Shown here: piece after piece, positions 60,414 through 64,000 of the stretch
Layout of the letters: each line of letters starts with the position of its first letter
Position numbering within the stretch: position 1 is the first letter of the stretch
Assembly (NCBI RefSeq): GCF_900112765.1
Contig: NZ_FOMZ01000007.1
Location: 1-64,000 of the forward strand
Length of the DNA stretch: 64,000 nt
From: Actinopolyspora alba
Lineage (GTDB): Bacteria > Actinomycetota > Actinomycetes > Mycobacteriales > Pseudonocardiaceae
Reading direction: 5' to 3'
Position numbers and translations under genes: made by a program
Notes under the pieces: generated by a model
Told to the model about the DNA's origin: nothing
What the model saw: only the letters and a program-made list of their open reading frames with translations
Databases searched by the model: none

Positions 60414-61481
60414 GTGGACGAAGGAGCAATGCGCGACGTGGCCTCGCACGCACTCAAACGCTCGATGCGGGGAGCACTGACGGCCACGGCGGTTGCCACC
60501 GCCGTCACCGTGAGCTCCGCACCCGCCATGGCGGACCCCGAACTTCCCGAAAACAGTTCCGAGGCGCTCCAGCAGCTGCAGGACCTCTCCCACAAGGCGG
60601 AGAAGCTCACCGAGAAGTACAAGCGGGCCAAGGACGACCACGAGGCTCGCCTGGCCGATCTGGAGAAGGCCGAGAAAAAGGCCGCCGAAGCGAAGAAGAC
60701 CCTCCAGCAGGCCCACGCCAAGGAGGAGCGCTTCCGCGGCAAGGTGGACGAACTGACCAAGTCCGTCTACCAGGGCTCCAGGATGAACCAGATCTCCGCG
60801 CTGCTGTCGAGCGAGTCGCCGGACGCCTTCCTCGACCGGGCGTCCATCCTGGATGAACTCGCCCGCGACAAGCAGAACGCGGTCTCGGAGCTCTCCGAGG
60901 CCACCCAGCGGGCCGAGGCCGCCAAGAAGCGTGCCCAGCAGGCCAAGGACCAAGCGGCCAAGGCCGAGGCCGAGGCGAAGAAGCTCCAGGACGAGATCGC
61001 CGAGAAGAAGGCGGCGATGGAGGATCGGATCGCCGAGGTCGAGGAGCAGCTCGAATCGCTGACCGCCGAGGAGGAGCAGGCCTACACCGGTGGCGGGCAG
61101 ACGAACTACGAGTACGCGGGTGGTGCCGGTTCGGCCTCGGGTGCCGTGCAGGCGGCACTGGGCAAGCAGGGATCGCCCTACGTGTACGGGGCCGAGGGAC
61201 CCAGTCAGTTCGACTGCTCGGGCCTGATGTACTGGGCCTACGCCCAGGCAGGGGTGGATCTGCCGCGTTCCAGCAGCGCCCAGGCGCAGGTGGGGCAGCC
61301 GATCTCCGCCTCACAGCTGCGGCCGGGCGATCTCATCTTCTACTACAGCCCGGTCAGCCACGTCTCCATGTACGTGGGCAACGGAAAGGCCGTGCACGCG
61401 CCCACCAGCGGCCAGGTGGTCAAGGTGGTTCCCTACGGCGACATCGCCCCGATCAACCGGATGCGTCGCGTGGTGGGCTGA
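60414..61481 (+). CDS. Secreted NlpC/P60 peptidoglycan hydrolase with coiled-coil region (RipC-like)
   Basis: A 355-residue cell-wall endopeptidase that should cut peptide stems of peptidoglycan. The first 40 residues are a signal peptide (KRSMRGALTATAVATAVTVS, cleavage near APAMA-DP). Residues about 45-215 form two long coiled-coil helices (Lys/Glu/Ala rich), as in Rv2190c/RipC and other FtsX-controlled hydrolases. The C-terminal NlpC/P60 domain has the catalytic Cys in QFDCSGLMYWAYAQAG, the His in PVSHVSMYVGNGKAVH and a third polar residue after it. GTG 60414 has GGAAGG 7 nt upstream; ATG 60429 with AGGAG is an alternative. A strong terminator follows. Confidence 0.92.
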   Translation: MDEGAMRDVASHALKRSMRGALTATAVATAVTVSSAPAMADPELPENSSEALQQLQDLSHKAEKLTEKYKRAKDDHEARLADLEKAEKKAAEAKKTLQQAHAKEERFRGKVDELTKSVYQGSRMNQISALLSSESPDAFLDRASILDELARDKQNAVSELSEATQRAEAAKKRAQQAKDQAAKAEAEAKKLQDEIAEKKAAMEDRIAEVEEQLESLTAEEEQAYTGGGQTNYEYAGGAGSASGAVQAALGKQGSPYVYGAEGPSQFDCSGLMYWAYAQAGVDLPRSSSAQAQVGQPISASQLRPGDLIFYYSPVSHVSMYVGNGKAVHAPTSGQVVKVVPYGDIAPINRMRRVVG

Positions 61482-61546
61482 TCCGAGGCGCGTTCACCCG
61501 GAAGCCGCCCCTTCGGCGACGGACGAAGCCGGGCGGGTACGGACGA

Positions 61547-61587
61547 AGCGGGGCGGGGCACCGATGATGTGCCCCGCCCCGCTTTTT
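61547..61587. terminator. Strong rho-independent terminator
   Basis: AGCGGGGCGGGGCAC (61547-61561) pairs perfectly with GTGCCCCGCCCCGCT (61569-61583), followed by a T-run. It separates the NlpC/P60 gene from the convergent fadD gene. Confidence 0.92.
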
Positions 61588-61629
61588 CGTTCGAACGAGC
61601 GACCCGTCAACCCGGTCGGAGAACTTCAA

Positions 61630-63444
61630 TCAGGAGTAGATGGCGGCTATCTCCGACGCGTAGTTCTCGGCGACCTTGTTGCGCTTGACCTTCAAGCTCG
61701 GGGTCATCTCTCCCCGGTCCTCGGCGAAGTCCCTCGGCAGGATCCGGAACTGCTTGATCCGCTCCGCCTTGGAAACCGCCTGGTTGGCCTCGTCGACAGC
61801 CCGCTGTACCTCGGCACGCATCTCGGGGTCCTCGGCGAGATCGCTCGCCGGGGTGTCCGTGGGACGCCCCCGCTCGGCCAGCCAGGAGGGCAGGAACTCC
61901 GGATCCAGCGTCACCAGCACACCGATGAACGGTTTCTGGTCACCCACCACCATGCACTGACTGATCAGCGGGTGGGCGCGGATGTGGTCCTCCAGCACGG
62001 CCGGTGCCACGTTCTTGCCGCCCGCGGTGACGATGATCTCCTTCTTGCGGCCGGTGATGCGCAGGAACCCGTCCTTGTCCAGCGAGCCGAGATCCCCGGT
62101 GTGGAACCAGCCGTCCTCGAGGGAGTTCTCGGTGGCCGCCTCGTTGTTCCAGTAGCGCCGGAAGACCACGTCGCCCTTGACCAGCACCTCACCGTCCTCG
62201 GCGATGCGGATCGTGGTTCCGGCGATGGGCTTGCCGACCGTGCCGATCCGGTAGTCCTCCTCCACGTTGACCGCCGCCGCCGCGGTGGTCTCGGTCAGGC
62301 CGTAGCCCTCCAGGATCGGGACTCCCACACCGAAGTAGAAGTGAGTCAGCCGCTCGCCGAGCGGGGCACCTCCCGAGACCGCGGCGACGCAGCGGCCTCC
62401 CAGCGAGGCACGCAGCTTGCTGTAGACCAGCTTGTCGAACACGAAGTGCTTGGCCCGCAGCGCCAGCCCCGGGCCTCCGCTGGATTCGGCCTTGGCGCGA
62501 CTGTAGGCCACCGCGGTGGCCTCGGCAGCGTCGAAGATCTTGCCCTTGCCCTCGCTGTGCGCCTTCTGCTTGGCAGTGTTGTAGACCTTCTCGAAGACCC
62601 GCGGCACCGCCAGCACGAAGGTCGGCCGGAACGAGCCCAGGTCGTTGACCAGATCCTTCACGTCGCTGGTGTGCCCCAGGGTCAGCCGGGCGTAGACGCT
62701 GGATATGGAGATCGCCCTGGCGAGCACGTGCGCCATCGGCAGGAACATCAACATCGAGTTCCCGGGCCGCATCAGCTGCGGGAACGCGTCGAGGTCCCCG
62801 CGGACCTCGGCGAGCATGTTGCGGTGCGTCAGCACGCAGCCCTTCGGCCTGCCGGTCGTGCCCGAGGTGTAGATCAGGGTGGCGGTGTCCTCGGCGCCGA
62901 CGGAGCGCCTGCGCTCGTGGACTCGTTCGTCCTCGATCTCCGCGCCGGAGGAGGTGAGCTCGGCCACCGCCGTGGAGCGGTCCTCCTCGACCGGCCCGTC
63001 GATCTGCCAGACGTGTTCCACACCCGTGACGTTGCCGATGATCGTGTTCACCTCGGCGCGGTGCTCGGGCGTCTCAACGATCAGGGCGCGAGCCTCGGAA
63101 TCGCTCAGTATCCACTCGATCTGGTCCGCCGAGGAGGTCTCGTAGATGGGCACGGTCACACAACCGGCCGACCAGATCGCGAAGTCGAACAGGGTCCATT
63201 CGTACCGCGTTCGTGACATCAAGCCCACTCGGTCGCCCTGTCGCAGACCCGCCGCGATGAGCCCCTTGGACACCGCGAGCACCTGCGCGGCGAACTCGGC
63301 CGTGGTCACATCCACCCAGGTGCCGTCCACCCTGCGACGGAAGCCGACCGCGTCGCCGAATCGCTCGGCGTTGGCCCACACCATGTCGGTGAGGTTCTCC
63401 TCGGCGGCCACCGTGACAGTGGCGGGGGCGCTGAACTCTCGCAC
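61630..63444 (-). CDS. Long-chain fatty-acid--CoA ligase (FadD15-like)
   Basis: Activates long-chain fatty acids to acyl-CoA through an acyl-adenylate. The 604-residue product has the ANL-superfamily motifs: P-loop IYTSGTTGRPKGCVLTHRN, the gate region FLPMAHVLARA, EGYGLTETTAAAAVN, DGWFHTGDLGSLDKDGFLRI and GRKKEIIVTAGGKNVAP with the C-terminal Lys in PSLKVKRNKV. GTG 63444 has GGAGGA 7 nt upstream, and the frame beyond it to 63576 is not conserved. In mycobacteria fadD15 lies in the same neighbourhood, close to ripC and Rv2191 homologues. Confidence 0.94.
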   Translation of the reverse strand: MREFSAPATVTVAAEENLTDMVWANAERFGDAVGFRRRVDGTWVDVTTAEFAAQVLAVSKGLIAAGLRQGDRVGLMSRTRYEWTLFDFAIWSAGCVTVPIYETSSADQIEWILSDSEARALIVETPEHRAEVNTIIGNVTGVEHVWQIDGPVEEDRSTAVAELTSSGAEIEDERVHERRRSVGAEDTATLIYTSGTTGRPKGCVLTHRNMLAEVRGDLDAFPQLMRPGNSMLMFLPMAHVLARAISISSVYARLTLGHTSDVKDLVNDLGSFRPTFVLAVPRVFEKVYNTAKQKAHSEGKGKIFDAAEATAVAYSRAKAESSGGPGLALRAKHFVFDKLVYSKLRASLGGRCVAAVSGGAPLGERLTHFYFGVGVPILEGYGLTETTAAAAVNVEEDYRIGTVGKPIAGTTIRIAEDGEVLVKGDVVFRRYWNNEAATENSLEDGWFHTGDLGSLDKDGFLRITGRKKEIIVTAGGKNVAPAVLEDHIRAHPLISQCMVVGDQKPFIGVLVTLDPEFLPSWLAERGRPTDTPASDLAEDPEMRAEVQRAVDEANQAVSKAERIKQFRILPRDFAEDRGEMTPSLKVKRNKVAENYASEIAAIYS

Positions 63445-63680
63445 GTTACATCCTCCGAAAGCACGCCAAATTGTGATGGACAACCTAACCCCGAGCGCTA
63501 CTGGGCGGTAGCCCCCCGTGCCCTCGACATTGTGCCGGGAGGCCGGAATGTGTCGTATCCCGCATTGTTGCCGCAAGCGTCGCGCCGCGCGCGTCCGGTT
63601 CGTCCCGGGTTGGTTCGTTCGAGCACACCTCGGGCGGTTAGGTTGGTCGGGTAGCGGACTCAGCGGCGAACGGAGACAAC

Positions 63681-64000
63681 TTGCGGGTGCATGTGGTCTC
63701 GGATGTGCACGGAAACGTCGAGGACCTCAAACGGGCCGGAGAGGGTGCCGACGCGCTGATCGTACTCGGTGACCTGATCGATTTCGTGGACTATCTCGAC
63801 CATGACAAGGGCATACTCGGTGCCGTGTTCGGGCGGGAGAAGGTCGGGCACTTCGCGTGGTTGCGTCGGAACAACCGGGGACCGGAGATCGGTGCTTATC
63901 TGCGCTCGCTGTGGGAGAGCCTTTCCGAACCGGCCACCGTGGTGCGCCAGGCGGTCCGCCAGCAGTACGCCGAGCTGTTCGCCGCGATGACGGCTCCGAC
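63681..64000 (+). CDS. Metallophosphoesterase, N-terminal part (runs off the window)
   Basis: At least 106 residues of a calcineurin-like phosphoesterase. RVHVVSDVHGNVEDLKRAGE carries the D-x-H metal motif and IVLGDLIDFVDYLDHDKG the GD motif. The remaining motifs (GNHD and the His pair) would lie beyond 64000. TTG 63681 with GGAGA upstream is taken as start; GTG 63687 is equally possible. It is divergent from fadD. Confidence 0.85.
   Translation, partial: MRVHVVSDVHGNVEDLKRAGEGADALIVLGDLIDFVDYLDHDKGILGAVFGREKVGHFAWLRRNNRGPEIGAYLRSLWESLSEPATVVRQAVRQQYAELFAAMTAP

Overview
This is a 64 kb stretch of a high-GC actinobacterial chromosome. The evidence is GTG and even TTG start codons, strong G/C at third codon positions, F420-type enzymes (an LLM-class oxidoreductase and a PPOX-fold protein), a GlnE/GlnA pair, and a caa3/bc1 respiratory cluster with the actinobacterial subunits CtaF and diheme QcrC. 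From established knowledge, much of the gene content and order resembles the Mycobacterium tuberculosis Rv2187-Rv2221 region (fadD15, ripC-like, Rv2191-like nuclease, trpD, ctaE-qcrCAB, ctaC, asnB, iscA-like, cobT/cobS, ilvE, pepA, sucB/dlaT, lipB, lipA, glnA, glnE). The present gene complement suggests a Pseudonocardiales-type organism (Actinopolyspora or Saccharopolyspora like), but genus is an inference.

Layout. 0.3-7.9 kb: GNAT acetyltransferase, a glutamine-amidotransferase-like protein without its nucleophile, glnE, a quinone-oxidoreductase-like protein, and a divergent DUF6194/double-MerR pair. 7.96-12.14 kb: a degraded integrated element bounded by a 31-bp direct repeat of the glnA 3' end, carrying an XRE regulator, several small coupled ORFs and a truncated tyrosine integrase. 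12.1-17.2 kb: glnA (with an upstream GlnR-type operator), RDD and DUF4191 membrane proteins, a cytochrome b561/molybdopterin oxidoreductase fusion. 17.3-29.1 kb: lipoate and 2-oxoacid dehydrogenase functions (lipA, lipB, sucB, lpdA), a TetR regulator with a divergent partner and two operators, an F420 oxidoreductase, pepA. 29.5-38.8 kb: permease, ilvE, a BNR-repeat/MoaD pair, cobalamin nucleotide-loop genes (cobU, cobT, cobS), aldo/keto reductase, DUF3043, an A-type Fe-S protein. 38.9-46.6 kb: proA, a secreted GH15 glucoamylase, a BBE-type flavoprotein, asnB. 47-56 kb: respiratory genes ctaC-ctaF, ctaE-qcrC-qcrA-qcrB, with trpD, a decayed metallophosphoesterase and an atypical receiver protein between them. 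56-64 kb: PPOX protein, DnaQ/GIY-YIG nuclease, NYN protein, an NlpC/P60 hydrolase, fadD and the start of another metallophosphoesterase.

How it fits together. LipB and LipA make and finish the lipoyl groups that the SucB E2 carries and LpdA reoxidises. GlnE adenylylates the Tyr in the GlnA loop DLYELPPEE, and GlnA, AsnB and ProA all handle glutamate/glutamine nitrogen or carbon. QcrCAB with CtaC/E/F form most of a bc1-aa3 supercomplex (ctaD is not in the window).

The most unusual signals are the island inserted into the glnA 3' end, a family of about 125-bp structured repeats that sits only in convergent intergenic gaps (three copies), a second palindromic repeat module near two of them, and a very regular leaderless-promoter architecture (TANNNT ending 6-7 nt before the start codon) in at least fourteen genes, which I used to fix several starts.
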